This document shows positions 1-8,851 of a stretch of DNA of 60,231 nt, in pieces. Position numbers and translations under genes: made by a program. Under the pieces are notes generated by a model. That model saw only the letters and a list, made by a program, of their open reading frames with translations. It was not told the origin of the DNA and made no database searches. Position 1 is the stretch's first letter. Every line of letters begins with the position of its first letter. The stretch is from an uncultured Pelagibacteraceae bacterium (lineage in GTDB: Bacteria > Pseudomonadota > Alphaproteobacteria > Pelagibacterales > Pelagibacteraceae), in contig CACJNV010000006.1 of NCBI GenBank assembly GCA_902594865.1, forward strand, positions 1-60,231. The letters are read 5' to 3'.

Positions 1-11
1 GATAATAAATA

Positions 12-1691
12 ATGGAAACTAGAAATATAATTGCTGCCATAAGTTTATCAGCTGCTGTAATTATATTATACTCGCTATTTTTTGCACCACCTCCTGTAAC
101 GAAAGAAAATTTAACCGAAAAAACTAAGACTGAACAGAACTCAGATGCGCCTAGTCTTGATCAAAAAGAAAATGTAACCGAAATTTCACGAGAAGAAGCG
201 TTACAACAAAGTGAAAGAATTCAATTTGAAAACCAAAGTATTGTTGGATCTATTTCATTAAAAGGGGCCGCAATAGACGATCTAACTTTCAAAGAATATA
301 ATGTTAGTTTAGAAAGCGATGAAAAAGTAAAATTTCTTGCACCACGAAGCTCTAAAGAAGGCTATATAATAGAAAGTGGTTTTATAACTACTGATAAAAA
401 TATCGATATTCCAAATGCAGATTCAATTTGGTCAGTTTCTGGAAATAAAAAATTAACTGATCAATCTCCTATAAAACTAAGTTGGACTAATGATCAAGGC
501 ATCACTTTTGAAAAAGAAATTGCATTAGATGATAAGTTTTTATTCACAATAAAACAAAGAGTTACAAATTCTACTGATAAAAACTATGACTTCTATTCTT
601 ATGGACAAATTATAAGAAATCAAATCCCAGAAGGTTTAACCGATTTTTACATTCTTCATGAAGGCCCTATCGCTACATTGGACGAAGAATTAATTGAGGA
701 AGATTATGACGATATTGAAGAGAAAAAATTCTCAAGAACCGCCCAAAAAGGATGGTTAGGTCTAGGAGATAAATATTACATATCAACTCTAATTCCACCA
801 AGAGAAAAAGAATTTAAAACTACGATGGATTACAAAAACAAGTACAGAATAAACTTTGTTACAACTGAACCATTAGAGTTAACTGGAAACTCTTCTATAG
901 AAGAAAAATTACAAGTAATAGTAGCTGCAAAAAGAGTTGATGTAATTGATGGGTACGCAGAATCATTAAAAATTGATAAATTTGATCTTACGATTGATTG
1001 GGGATTCTTATACTTTTTAACACGTCCTTTGTTTACTGCTTTAGAATATTTCTTTAAAATATTTGGTAATTATGGATTAGCAATTATTGCTGTTACCGTT
1101 TGTATTCGTTTAGCATTTTTTCCACTTGCTAATTTTTCGTTCAGAAGCATGGCTAAAATGAAAGCTCTTCAGCCTGAGATGGCAAGACTTAAGGAAGTAC
1201 ACAAAGATGACAAGATGAAATTGCAACAAGCAATGATGGCTCTTTACAAGAAGGAAAAAGTAAATCCCATGTCTGGATGCTTGCCAATTCTGATTCAAAT
1301 ACCTGTATTTTTTGCTTTGTATAAAGTTTTATTTGTAACAATAGAAATGCGTCATATGCCTTTTTATGGTTGGATCCAAGATTTAAGTGCTAAGGATCCT
1401 ACTTCTATATTTAATTTATTTGGATTGTTTCCTTATGACGTACCTTCTTTCCTTGTAATTGGAGCATGGCCAGTTGCTATGGGGGTATCAATGTGGGTGC
1501 AACAAAAGTTAAATCCTGCTCCAACAGATCCAATGCAAGCAAAAATATTTATGTTCTTCCCTTTATTTTTAACAGTAATTCTTGCACCATTCCCAAGTGG
1601 TCTAGTAATTTATTGGACAGTTAATAACATTTTAACAATGGCTCAGCAGGTTGTAATAATGAAACGTACAACAGTTAAAACTGCAACCTAA
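12..1691 (+). CDS. yidC: Membrane protein insertase YidC
   Basis: YidC/Oxa1 insertase of the inner membrane, which integrates and folds membrane proteins with or without SecYEG. The 559-residue product has an N-terminal membrane anchor (about residues 5-26), then a long periplasmic beta-rich domain to about residue 330. A C-terminal Oxa1-like core follows from about residue 345 to 550, with several hydrophobic helices and a basic cytoplasmic hairpin rich in K and M (about 385-420). Length and layout are those of a full Gram-negative YidC. The start lies 11 bases from the window edge, so upstream context (often rnpA/rpmH) is not visible. argB follows after 15 bases on the same strand, suggesting cotranscription. 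Confidence 0.97.
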   Translation: METRNIIAAISLSAAVIILYSLFFAPPPVTKENLTEKTKTEQNSDAPSLDQKENVTEISREEALQQSERIQFENQSIVGSISLKGAAIDDLTFKEYNVSLESDEKVKFLAPRSSKEGYIIESGFITTDKNIDIPNADSIWSVSGNKKLTDQSPIKLSWTNDQGITFEKEIALDDKFLFTIKQRVTNSTDKNYDFYSYGQIIRNQIPEGLTDFYILHEGPIATLDEELIEEDYDDIEEKKFSRTAQKGWLGLGDKYYISTLIPPREKEFKTTMDYKNKYRINFVTTEPLELTGNSSIEEKLQVIVAAKRVDVIDGYAESLKIDKFDLTIDWGFLYFLTRPLFTALEYFFKIFGNYGLAIIAVTVCIRLAFFPLANFSFRSMAKMKALQPEMARLKEVHKDDKMKLQQAMMALYKKEKVNPMSGCLPILIQIPVFFALYKVLFVTIEMRHMPFYGWIQDLSAKDPTSIFNLFGLFPYDVPSFLVIGAWPVAMGVSMWVQQKLNPAPTDPMQAKIFMFFPLFLTVILAPFPSGLVIYWTVNNILTMAQQVVIMKRTTVKTAT

Positions 1692-1706
1692 TTAAAAAAA
1701 TAATAA

Positions 1707-2555
1707 ATGGACCTTGAAAAGATATTACCTAATGACGGGCCACCAATTAATGAAGTAACTAAATATATTGAAAAATATAAAAATGATTTAATAGTAATTA
1801 AATACGGTGGAAATGTTTTAATTGATAGAAACGTATTTAATAATTTTATAACTGATCTTAGTGTTTTAAATAAATTAGGCCTTGCAACTGTGGTAATTCA
1901 TGGTGGTGGACCTAGAATTAAAAGAGAGCTAGAAAAATCAAGTATTCAATCAAAATTCATAAGAGGACTAAGAGTAACTGACAAAAATATAATTGATATT
2001 GTTGAATCTGTTTTGATTGATTTTAATAATGACATTGTTAATTCTTTAAAAGACAAAGGCACAGAGGCAATCTCTATTCACACAAAAAATAATAATGTTA
2101 TAAAAACTATACCAGAAGCAGAAGAGCTAGGATTTGTAGGAATACCAAATGAGATTAATAATGAACAAATATTAAATATAATTAATCAACATAAAATTCC
2201 TATAATTTCTCCATTAGGATTAGGTAAAGAAAACCAAACATTTAATATTAATGGAGATACAGCTGCGATGGCTATAGCAAAGTCTTTAAAATCTAGAAGA
2301 CTATTGTTAATGACGAATGTTGATGGTGTTCTAGATAAAAATAAGAAATTAATAGAGGAAATATCTTCATCTGAGGTTATTGAAATGATTAAAGATGAAA
2401 CTATTACAGAAGGTATGATACCAAAAATAAACGCATGCTTAGATGCAGTGAATAATGGTGTAACAGCGGTTGGTATAATTAACGGCACAAAGCCACATTC
2501 ATGTTTGTGGGAAATATTCTCTGATAAAGGTTCTGGAACCCTAATAAGACAATGA
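1707..2555 (+). CDS. argB: Acetylglutamate kinase
   Basis: Phosphorylates N-acetyl-L-glutamate with ATP, the second step of arginine biosynthesis, in the cytoplasm. The 282-residue protein shows amino-acid-kinase signatures: IKYGGNVL near residue 32, VIHGGGPRI near 63, NINGDTAAMAIAKSL near 180 and TNVDGVLDKNKK near 205, with a GMIPKI segment near the C-terminus. Length is normal for the family. It sits directly behind yidC and its stop overlaps the start of the next gene (HAD hydrolase) by 4 bases, so it is inside a compact forward operon leading to dapD and dapE. Confidence 0.97.
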   Translation: MDLEKILPNDGPPINEVTKYIEKYKNDLIVIKYGGNVLIDRNVFNNFITDLSVLNKLGLATVVIHGGGPRIKRELEKSSIQSKFIRGLRVTDKNIIDIVESVLIDFNNDIVNSLKDKGTEAISIHTKNNNVIKTIPEAEELGFVGIPNEINNEQILNIINQHKIPIISPLGLGKENQTFNINGDTAAMAIAKSLKSRRLLLMTNVDGVLDKNKKLIEEISSSEVIEMIKDETITEGMIPKINACLDAVNNGVTAVGIINGTKPHSCLWEIFSDKGSGTLIRQ

Positions 2556-3223
2556 AAGAATTAAAGAATATAAAAAACATATTATTTGATTGTGATGGGG
2601 TACTCTACAGTGATCTTAAAGGAGTATTTGGTCAAGTAAGTAAAAAAATGACTCAATATATTTCAAATAAATTAAATGTAGATTTAAAAGAGGCAAAAGA
2701 ATTACAAACAAATTATTTTCATAAATATAACACTAGTCTTAGTGGTTTAATGATACATCACGATATACCTCCAAGAGAATTTTTAGACTACGTGCACGAT
2801 ATTAATTTAGATTTTTTAGAAAAAGATACTGCTTTAAGGAATGAGCTTGAAAATATTAATCTAAACAAATTTGTGTTTACAAATGGTAGTAAAGAACATG
2901 TTAAAAATATTACTACTCATTTAGGAATTGATGATCAATTTGACGGTGTATTTGACATTGTTGATGCTGAGTACAGTCCAAAACCTGAGGCAAAAACATT
3001 TGATCTGATGGTCAAAAAATTTCAAATTGATCCAACTGAGACACTTTACATTGAAGATATCGCAAAAAACTTATCTATTGGAAAAGAAAGAGGAGCAAAA
3101 ACAGTTTGGTTAATCAATGATGAATACTGGGGGAAAAAAGAGTCTGATGAAGAGTATATTGATTACAAAATTGAAAATCTTTCTTTATTTTTAAAAGAAA
3201 TAAGGTTATTAAAAAACTCATAA
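2552..3223 (+). CDS. HAD-family hydrolase, pyrimidine 5'-nucleotidase-like
   Basis: Haloacid-dehalogenase-fold phosphatase of 223 residues. Motif I is FDCDGVLY (nucleophile Asp about residue 13, acid/base Asp 15). Motif II is the threonine in VFTNGS near 108, the lysine of SPKPEAK (about 144) is motif III, and IEDIAKN near 168 carries the motif IV acidic pair. The overall pattern resembles the SDT1/PHM8 pyrimidine 5'-nucleotidase group often found beside argB in alphaproteobacteria. The actual substrate cannot be read from sequence. Start overlaps the argB stop by 4 bases; dapD begins 4 bases after its stop. Confidence 0.87.
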   Translation: MKELKNIKNILFDCDGVLYSDLKGVFGQVSKKMTQYISNKLNVDLKEAKELQTNYFHKYNTSLSGLMIHHDIPPREFLDYVHDINLDFLEKDTALRNELENINLNKFVFTNGSKEHVKNITTHLGIDDQFDGVFDIVDAEYSPKPEAKTFDLMVKKFQIDPTETLYIEDIAKNLSIGKERGAKTVWLINDEYWGKKESDEEYIDYKIENLSLFLKEIRLLKNS

Positions 3224-3227
3224 AACT

Positions 3228-4055
3228 ATGAGTATTGAAAAAATTATAAATGAAGCTTGGGAAAATAAAGACCAAGTAAGTCAAAATTCAGATAAATCTT
3301 TAAAGGATGCTGTTAATCAAATTATTAATGATTTAGACAGTGGAAAAGCAAGAGTAGCTGAAAAGATCAATGACGAATGGGTTACTCATCAACATCTAAA
3401 AAAAGCTATCATGTTAAGCTTTAGAATGTACCCAATGGAAAATTTAAATGGTCCATACAGTAGCTGGTATGATAAAGCTCACTTGCTTAAAGGAAAAACA
3501 GCAGGATGGACAAAAGAAGATCATGAAAAAGCTGGTTTTAGAATGGTGCCTAATTCACCAGTAAGAAAAGGATCATTTGTAGGAAAAAATGCCGTTTTAA
3601 TGCCCTGTTATGTAAATATCGGAGCATATATTGATGAAGGGACGATGATGGACACGTTTAGTCGTGCTGGAAGCTGTTGTCAGATTGGAAAAAATTGTCA
3701 TATCTCAGCTGGTACTGGAGTTGGAGGTGTATTAGAACCTGCTCAAGCATTACCTACAATTATTGAAGACAATGTTTTCTTAGGAGCAATGTCTGAAGTA
3801 GTAGAAGGCGTAATAGTTGGGGAAGGCTCTGTTCTTAGTATGGGAATGTATATTGGACAATCAACAAAAATAGTTAATAGAAAAACTGGTGAAATAACTT
3901 ATGGAAAAATCCCACCTTATTCAGTGGTAGTTCCAGGATCCTTGCCAGACAAAAACAATCCACAAGCGCCATCTTTGTATTGTGCGGTAATAATTAAACA
4001 AGTTGATGAAAAAACAAGATCAAAAACATCAGTTAACGATCTTTTAAGAGATTAA
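3228..4055 (+). CDS. dapD: 2,3,4,5-tetrahydropyridine-2,6-dicarboxylate N-succinyltransferase
   Basis: Transfers succinyl from succinyl-CoA to tetrahydrodipicolinate in the succinylase branch of lysine and meso-diaminopimelate synthesis. The 275-residue protein has the DapD-type N-terminal helical domain. From about residue 105 it runs into imperfect left-handed beta-helix hexapeptide repeats (for example VRKGSFVGKNAVLMP and IGAYIDEGTMMDT). Length matches E. coli DapD. The gene lies 2 bases upstream of dapE, so consecutive lysine-pathway enzymes (the aminotransferase DapC acts between them) are made from one message. The product also feeds peptidoglycan synthesis. Confidence 0.97.
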   Translation: MSIEKIINEAWENKDQVSQNSDKSLKDAVNQIINDLDSGKARVAEKINDEWVTHQHLKKAIMLSFRMYPMENLNGPYSSWYDKAHLLKGKTAGWTKEDHEKAGFRMVPNSPVRKGSFVGKNAVLMPCYVNIGAYIDEGTMMDTFSRAGSCCQIGKNCHISAGTGVGGVLEPAQALPTIIEDNVFLGAMSEVVEGVIVGEGSVLSMGMYIGQSTKIVNRKTGEITYGKIPPYSVVVPGSLPDKNNPQAPSLYCAVIIKQVDEKTRSKTSVNDLLRD

Positions 4056-4057
4056 AC

Positions 4058-5215
4058 ATGCCAATAATAAATGAATTACAATTAGCTAAAGAGCTAATTA
4101 GGTTTCCATCTGTTACAAAAACTGACGCTGGTGTTATTAAATTTTTAGAAAAAAAATTAAAAAAAATCGGCTTTAAAACTAAAATACTCGAGTTCAAAGA
4201 TAAAAATAGTTATCCCGTAAAAAATCTTTATGCAAGACTTGGTACCGCAAGTCCAAATTTTTGTTATGCAGGTCATTTAGATGTGGTACCACCTGGTAAT
4301 TTAAATGATTGGACTGTTAATCCATTTAAACCCGCTATTAAGAAAGGATACTTAATTGGCAGAGGCGCAAATGATATGAAAAGCTCAATAGCTGCATTTG
4401 TTGCTGCGGTAAGCAATTTTTCTAAGGAAAATAAAAAATTTGTTGGCTCCATCAGCCTTCTAATTACTGGCGACGAAGAAGGAATTGCAATTAATGGAAC
4501 AAAAAAAGTTGTTGAGTATTTGAAAAAAAGAAAAGAAAAAATAGATTTTTGCTTGGTAGGAGAGCCTACGAATCCAAATAAATTAGGAGAAATGATAAAA
4601 ATTGGTCGTAGAGGTAGTATGACTGGAAAGTTATCTGTCATTGGTATTCAAGGTCATGTCGCTTACCCGAATAGAGCTAACAATCCGTCAACAGCTTTAG
4701 TCCAAATACTAAAAGAATTAAAAGAAATTAAATTTGATAAAGGAACAAAAGCTTTTCAACCTACAAATTTAGAAATAACAAAAATTAACATTGATAATAA
4801 TGCTGATAATGTAATTCCAAGATTAGCTAGTGCATCCTTTAATATTAGATTTAATAATAAACACACATCTTACAAATTAAAGAATAAAATAAATAAAATA
4901 ATAAAACAAATTTGTAATAAAAATAAATCAAAATATAAAATTGAATATAGTGTTTCTGGTGAGGCCTTTTTAACTAAGCCTAACAAAACCACATTTATGA
5001 TACAAAATACAATTAAGAGAATTACCAAAATTAAACCAAAACTATCTACAACTGGTGGTACGTCAGATGCTAGATTTATAAGAAAAATAGCTCCATGTTT
5101 AGAATTTGGGTTAGTAGGAAAAACTATGCATAAGGTAGGAGAATGTGTGTCCTTATCTGATTTAAAAAGATTAACTTTAATTTATACTAAAATCTTAGAC
5201 AACTACTTTAAGTGA
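4058..5215 (+). CDS. dapE: Succinyl-diaminopimelate desuccinylase
   Basis: Zinc-dependent M20-family hydrolase that releases succinate from N-succinyl-LL-diaminopimelate, following DapD in the pathway. In the 385-residue protein the metal-binding motifs are in order: AGHLDV (about 71-76), GRGANDMK (101-108), TGDEEG with the catalytic and bridging glutamates (137-142) and GEPT (168-171). A TTGGTSDARF segment and a C-terminal TMHKVGE histidine motif follow. Length is typical for DapE. Its TGA stop is interleaved with the GTG start of the following HDAC-family gene, so the two are probably translationally coupled. Confidence 0.96.
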   Translation: MPIINELQLAKELIRFPSVTKTDAGVIKFLEKKLKKIGFKTKILEFKDKNSYPVKNLYARLGTASPNFCYAGHLDVVPPGNLNDWTVNPFKPAIKKGYLIGRGANDMKSSIAAFVAAVSNFSKENKKFVGSISLLITGDEEGIAINGTKKVVEYLKKRKEKIDFCLVGEPTNPNKLGEMIKIGRRGSMTGKLSVIGIQGHVAYPNRANNPSTALVQILKELKEIKFDKGTKAFQPTNLEITKINIDNNADNVIPRLASASFNIRFNNKHTSYKLKNKINKIIKQICNKNKSKYKIEYSVSGEAFLTKPNKTTFMIQNTIKRITKIKPKLSTTGGTSDARFIRKIAPCLEFGLVGKTMHKVGECVSLSDLKRLTLIYTKILDNYFK

Positions 5216-6141
5216 AAACTGGTTTAATTACATCAGATACATCTCAAAATCACGATACGGGTCCTGGACATCCAGAACAAATAGCTAGAGTATCAGTAAT
5301 AGTAGAAAATTTTAAAAAACTTAATAATAAAAATCTTATATGGAAGAAACCATCAAAAGTTTCAGATGATGTTCTATTAACCACACATGAAATAAATTAC
5401 TTAGATTTAGTAAAAAGTTCTTTTCCAAAAAAAGGTTTTTCTTCACTTGATGGTGACACAATCATTTCGCCTGGAAGCAAAGACGCAACTTTCGATGCAG
5501 TTGGATCAATAATTACTGCAATTGATGGAGTAGAAAAAAAAGAATTTAGAAATGCGTTTTGTGGTGTACGACCTCCTGGACATCATAGCTCGCAAAATAA
5601 GGCCGCTGGTTTTTGCATTTTAAATTCAGTGAGTATTGGTGCAAATTATTTGTTGAAAAAATATAAATATAAGAAAGTTGCAATAATAGATTTTGATGTA
5701 CATCATGGTAATGGAACACAGGATATTTTTTATGAAAATGAAAATGTTCTTTTTATATCAACTCATCAATATCCCTACTATCCAGGAACTGGTTCTGAAC
5801 AAGAAAGAGGCAAATTTAACAATATCTTTAATATACCTTTACCAGCTGGCATAAGTTCAAAAGAATATTTAAACGTATTTGACCGTGTATTAAAGAAATT
5901 AGAAGAATTTAAACCAGAGTTTATATTGATTAGTGCTGGTTTTGACGCCCATGAAGATGACCCTCTCGCTCAATTTAATTTAAAAACAGAGGATTATTTT
6001 ACTATTACCAAAAGAATATTACAGGCTTCTAAAAAGTTTTGTAATGGAAAAGTTGTTTCAATTTTAGAGGGCGGTTATGACCTAAACGCACTTCGAGACA
6101 GCACTAAAAGACATGTTGATGCTCTTTTAGAATTTAATTGA
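5212..6141 (+). CDS. Histone deacetylase-family (HdaH/AcuC-like) amidohydrolase
   Basis: A 309-residue arginase/deacetylase-fold protein. The class II HDAC-type zinc site is intact: RPPGHH (120-125) supplies the catalytic histidine pair, DFDVHHGNGTQ (160-170) gives metal-binding Asp and His, and SAGFDAH (241-247) gives the third metal ligand. LEGGYD lies near the C-terminus. Bacterial members deacetylate acetyl-lysine, acetylpolyamines or acetoin-pathway targets, so the substrate here is undetermined. The start is a GTG overlapping the dapE stop by 4 bases. A SET-domain gene follows after 33 bases on the same strand. All catalytic residues are present, so activity is expected. Confidence 0.9.
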   Translation: MKTGLITSDTSQNHDTGPGHPEQIARVSVIVENFKKLNNKNLIWKKPSKVSDDVLLTTHEINYLDLVKSSFPKKGFSSLDGDTIISPGSKDATFDAVGSIITAIDGVEKKEFRNAFCGVRPPGHHSSQNKAAGFCILNSVSIGANYLLKKYKYKKVAIIDFDVHHGNGTQDIFYENENVLFISTHQYPYYPGTGSEQERGKFNNIFNIPLPAGISSKEYLNVFDRVLKKLEEFKPEFILISAGFDAHEDDPLAQFNLKTEDYFTITKRILQASKKFCNGKVVSILEGGYDLNALRDSTKRHVDALLEFN

Positions 6142-6174
6142 TAAATCTTAATAAAACTCTAAATAAAAATCTTC

Positions 6175-6666
6175 ATGAAATTATATAAAATAAAAAAGTC
6201 TGGAATTGATAATAAAGGTAGAGGACTTTATGCAACTCGTGACATTAAAGAGGGAACCAAAATAATTGACTATGTCGGAAAACTTATAACAAAAAAACAA
6301 ACACAAGATTCTGATAAATACGATAATAGTAAACCAATATATTTATTCACAATAAATAAAAGATACGATCTAGATGGAGATTTTCCATGGAATACCGCGG
6401 GTCTAATAAACCATTCTTGTGATAATAATTGTGATTACGATGGAAAGGGATTGAAAATTTGGGTCAAATCAATCAAAGATATTAAAAAAGGTGAGGAGTT
6501 TACCTGTGATTATGGATTTGGTTATGATGAAAACTACAAACAATTTCCTTGTAAATGTAGATCAAAAAACTGTTGCGGGTATATTGTAAGAGCTGAGTCT
6601 AGATGGCGAATAAATAAAAAGTTTGCTATGAGCAATAAAAATAAATTAATAAAGAACTCTGAATAA
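6175..6666 (+). CDS. SET-domain protein, predicted protein-lysine methyltransferase
   Basis: A 163-residue stand-alone SET protein. GRGLYATRDI (15-24) matches the S-adenosylmethionine-binding N-terminal SET motif, LINHSCDNNC (77-86) is the NHSC core, and EEFTCDYGFGY (107-117) carries the catalytic tyrosine. CKCRSKNCCGYI (126-137) resembles the post-SET zinc-binding CxC-x4-C found in eukaryotic histone methyltransferases. Family members methylate lysine side chains in proteins; the target here is unknown. The gene lies just after an HDAC-family deacetylase. Its last 21 bases overlap convergent truA. Alternatives such as Rubisco-LSMT-like or ribosomal-protein methyltransferase functions remain possible. 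Confidence 0.88.
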   Translation: MKLYKIKKSGIDNKGRGLYATRDIKEGTKIIDYVGKLITKKQTQDSDKYDNSKPIYLFTINKRYDLDGDFPWNTAGLINHSCDNNCDYDGKGLKIWVKSIKDIKKGEEFTCDYGFGYDENYKQFPCKCRSKNCCGYIVRAESRWRINKKFAMSNKNKLIKNSE

Positions 6667-7386
6667 AAATAAACCACTTGGTGGTGCTGGAGGAGCACAC
6701 AATGTTCTTTTTTTTGACTTAAATCTCTTTTCAAAAGTTTTCAAATCCCATTTAGTTTCTCCCAAGTATTTTAAACAACCAACCATAGATCTAACCTGGT
6801 GTTGTAAAAATGATTGAGAACTAAATTGAAATTCAATTTTATTTTTTGATGATTTAATTTTAATTGATTTAATAGTTTTTATTGGACTTTTAGCGTGACA
6901 GCTTGAAGATCTAAAAGTTGAATAATCATTGGTTCCTAATAACTTTTTTGCACCCTTTTTCATTAATTCTAAATTTAAAGGCCTACGAACATGCCATGCT
7001 CTATTTTTTTCAATTATTGGTTGGCTTATTTGATTAAAAATAAAGTATTTATAAATTCTTTGTTTTGCTGAAAATCTAGCGTGAAATTTATTATTTCTTT
7101 TTTTAATATTTTTAATTGCAATGTCCTTTAAATTTAAAAAATGATTAATGGATTTTAAAAATTTAATTTTATCCGTTATTTTATTTTTGCAATCAAAGTG
7201 TGCAGATTGCTCAAATGCATGAACCCCTGCGTCAGTTCTTCCTTGACCATGTAAAACAATTTTTTCTTTTAATAATTTTGATAATTTTTCTTGGATTAAT
7301 CCTTGAATTGTTGAGCCCTTTTTTTGAATTTGCCATCCTCTAAAATTTGTCCCTACATACTCAATAAGTATTTGGTATCTATTCAT
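6646..7386 (-). CDS. truA: tRNA pseudouridine(38-40) synthase TruA
   Basis: Isomerises uridines 38-40 in the anticodon arm of tRNAs. The 246-residue protein has the TruA signature GQGRTDAGVHAFEQ (about 47-60), with catalytic Asp at residue 52. A second conserved block (RSSSCHAKSP, about 160) and a C-terminal FLQHQVRSMVG segment follow. Length matches bacterial TruA. Its start overlaps the fmt stop by one base (TAATG arrangement), placing it last in a def-fmt-truA operon for translation and nascent-chain processing. The 3' end overlaps the convergent SET gene by 21 bases. Confidence 0.97.
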   Translation of the reverse strand: MNRYQILIEYVGTNFRGWQIQKKGSTIQGLIQEKLSKLLKEKIVLHGQGRTDAGVHAFEQSAHFDCKNKITDKIKFLKSINHFLNLKDIAIKNIKKRNNKFHARFSAKQRIYKYFIFNQISQPIIEKNRAWHVRRPLNLELMKKGAKKLLGTNDYSTFRSSSCHAKSPIKTIKSIKIKSSKNKIEFQFSSQSFLQHQVRSMVGCLKYLGETKWDLKTFEKRFKSKKRTLCAPPAPPSGLFLFRVLY

Positions 7387-8309
7387 TATAAAAATGAACC
7401 CTTTTTAATTTGTGTTCCTAAAACAAATTCTCCAATACTTTGAGACTTTTTTCCTTGTCTTTGTATTTCTTTAATTTTTATTGATTTTTTATCTCCACAT
7501 GAAATTTCCAAATGTTCAGATAAAACCTCACCTGGTTTTCCATGTGCTTGTCCAATTTCTGCTTTTAATATTTTATATCTCTCACCGTTAAACATGAAAT
7601 AAGCACCTGGAACTGGATAAAGTCCATTTATTTTACCAATTATAATTTTAGCATCTTCTTTCCAATTAATCTGCCCCTCTAATTTTTGAATTTTTAATGC
7701 GTATGTAGCTGATGAGTGATCTTGTTCTATAAAGTTTGCTTTATCCTCATATATATTATCTATATTATCTAAAATTTTCTCTGCAGCCAAACTTGATAGC
7801 TTTTCATTAATATCTTCAGCATTTAAATTATTTTCTATATTAATTTTATAAACATTACATACCGGTCCTGTATCTAATTCCTCCCCTATTTTCATAATAC
7901 TAATTCCTGTCTCTTTATCTAAATTCATAATTGATCTTTGAATAGGAGCAGCGCCTCTCCATTTTGGAAGAATAGATGCATGTATATTAATAAATCCTTT
8001 TTTAGTTAAATTTAAATATGACTTTGGTATAATTTGACCATAAGCAACAACAATTGCCAAATCTGCTTCTAAAGATTTAAAATATTCTAATTCATCTATA
8101 TTTTCTTTTAATGAATTTGGTGTTCTAAATTCTATATTTAAAGTCTCTGAAATTAATTGAATTGGTGACTTGTTAATTTTTTGACCTCTTTTAGATTTTT
8201 GAGGTGGTTGTGTATAAACACAAGAAATAGGATATCCATTTTGATAAAGTGATTTTAAAATTGGAACAGCGAACATGGGAGTACCCATAAAAACTATTTT
8301 TTTTAACAT
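7386..8309 (-). CDS. fmt: Methionyl-tRNA formyltransferase
   Basis: Formylates methionyl-initiator tRNA using 10-formyltetrahydrofolate. The 307-residue protein begins with VFMGTPMFAVPIL, the N-terminal Rossmann strand. It carries the formyltransferase active-site block INIHASILPKWRGAAPIQ (about 106-123) and the catalytic aspartate in ELDTGPV (about 145). The C-terminal tRNA-binding beta-barrel includes GKINGLYPVPGAYF. Length is as expected. It is two bases downstream of def, so the enzymes that add and remove the formyl group are made together. Confidence 0.97.
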   Translation of the reverse strand: MLKKIVFMGTPMFAVPILKSLYQNGYPISCVYTQPPQKSKRGQKINKSPIQLISETLNIEFRTPNSLKENIDELEYFKSLEADLAIVVAYGQIIPKSYLNLTKKGFINIHASILPKWRGAAPIQRSIMNLDKETGISIMKIGEELDTGPVCNVYKINIENNLNAEDINEKLSSLAAEKILDNIDNIYEDKANFIEQDHSSATYALKIQKLEGQINWKEDAKIIIGKINGLYPVPGAYFMFNGERYKILKAEIGQAHGKPGEVLSEHLEISCGDKKSIKIKEIQRQGKKSQSIGEFVLGTQIKKGSFL

Positions 8310-8311
8310 GT

Positions 8312-8830
8312 TTAAAGAATTGCTGCTGTAGATTTTTTCTTAGATAATTTTTTAATTATCATTGATCTTTTTAATTTTGAAAGATAATCAATAAATAGTA
8401 TCCCCTCTAAATGGTCCATTTCATGCTGAATACATGTTGCCAGAAGACCATCAGCCTTTAGCAATTTCTTTTCTCCATTATAATCAAGATATTCTACTTC
8501 ACACTTACTAGGTCTATCAATTTCTGCAAACTGATTTGGTACAGAAAGACATCCTTCCTCATAGGTTGCTTTTTCTGGATCTTTATTTTTGATAACCGGA
8601 TTTACGAAATATCTTGGCTCTTTTTTACTCTCATCTTTACTTATATCCATTACAATAATTCTCTTTGGTACACCAACTTGTATCGCCGCGAGACCAATTC
8701 CGTTTGCGTCATACATTGTCTCTAGCATATCATCCATCAATTTTTTCTCTTCTTTACCAACACTATTGACTGGTTTAGATATTTGCCTAAGTAATTTATT
8801 GGGTTCTGTTATTATAGTTCTGATAGACAT
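8312..8830 (-). CDS. def: Peptide deformylase
   Basis: Removes the formyl group from nascent N-terminal formylmethionine. The 172-residue protein has all three PDF motifs: GIGLAAIQVG (44-53), EGCLSVP (92-98, metal-binding Cys 94) and QHEMDHLEG (135-143, metal-binding histidines 136 and 140 with catalytic Glu 137). It is a type I enzyme of normal length. It heads the def-fmt-truA set on the minus strand and starts 21 bases after the stop of a large predicted secreted protein, so the upstream pair of genes may be transcribed with it. Confidence 0.97.
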   Translation of the reverse strand: MSIRTIITEPNKLLRQISKPVNSVGKEEKKLMDDMLETMYDANGIGLAAIQVGVPKRIIVMDISKDESKKEPRYFVNPVIKNKDPEKATYEEGCLSVPNQFAEIDRPSKCEVEYLDYNGEKKLLKADGLLATCIQHEMDHLEGILFIDYLSKLKRSMIIKKLSKKKSTAAIL

Positions 8831-8851
8831 AACTTGATTTTATTATAATTT

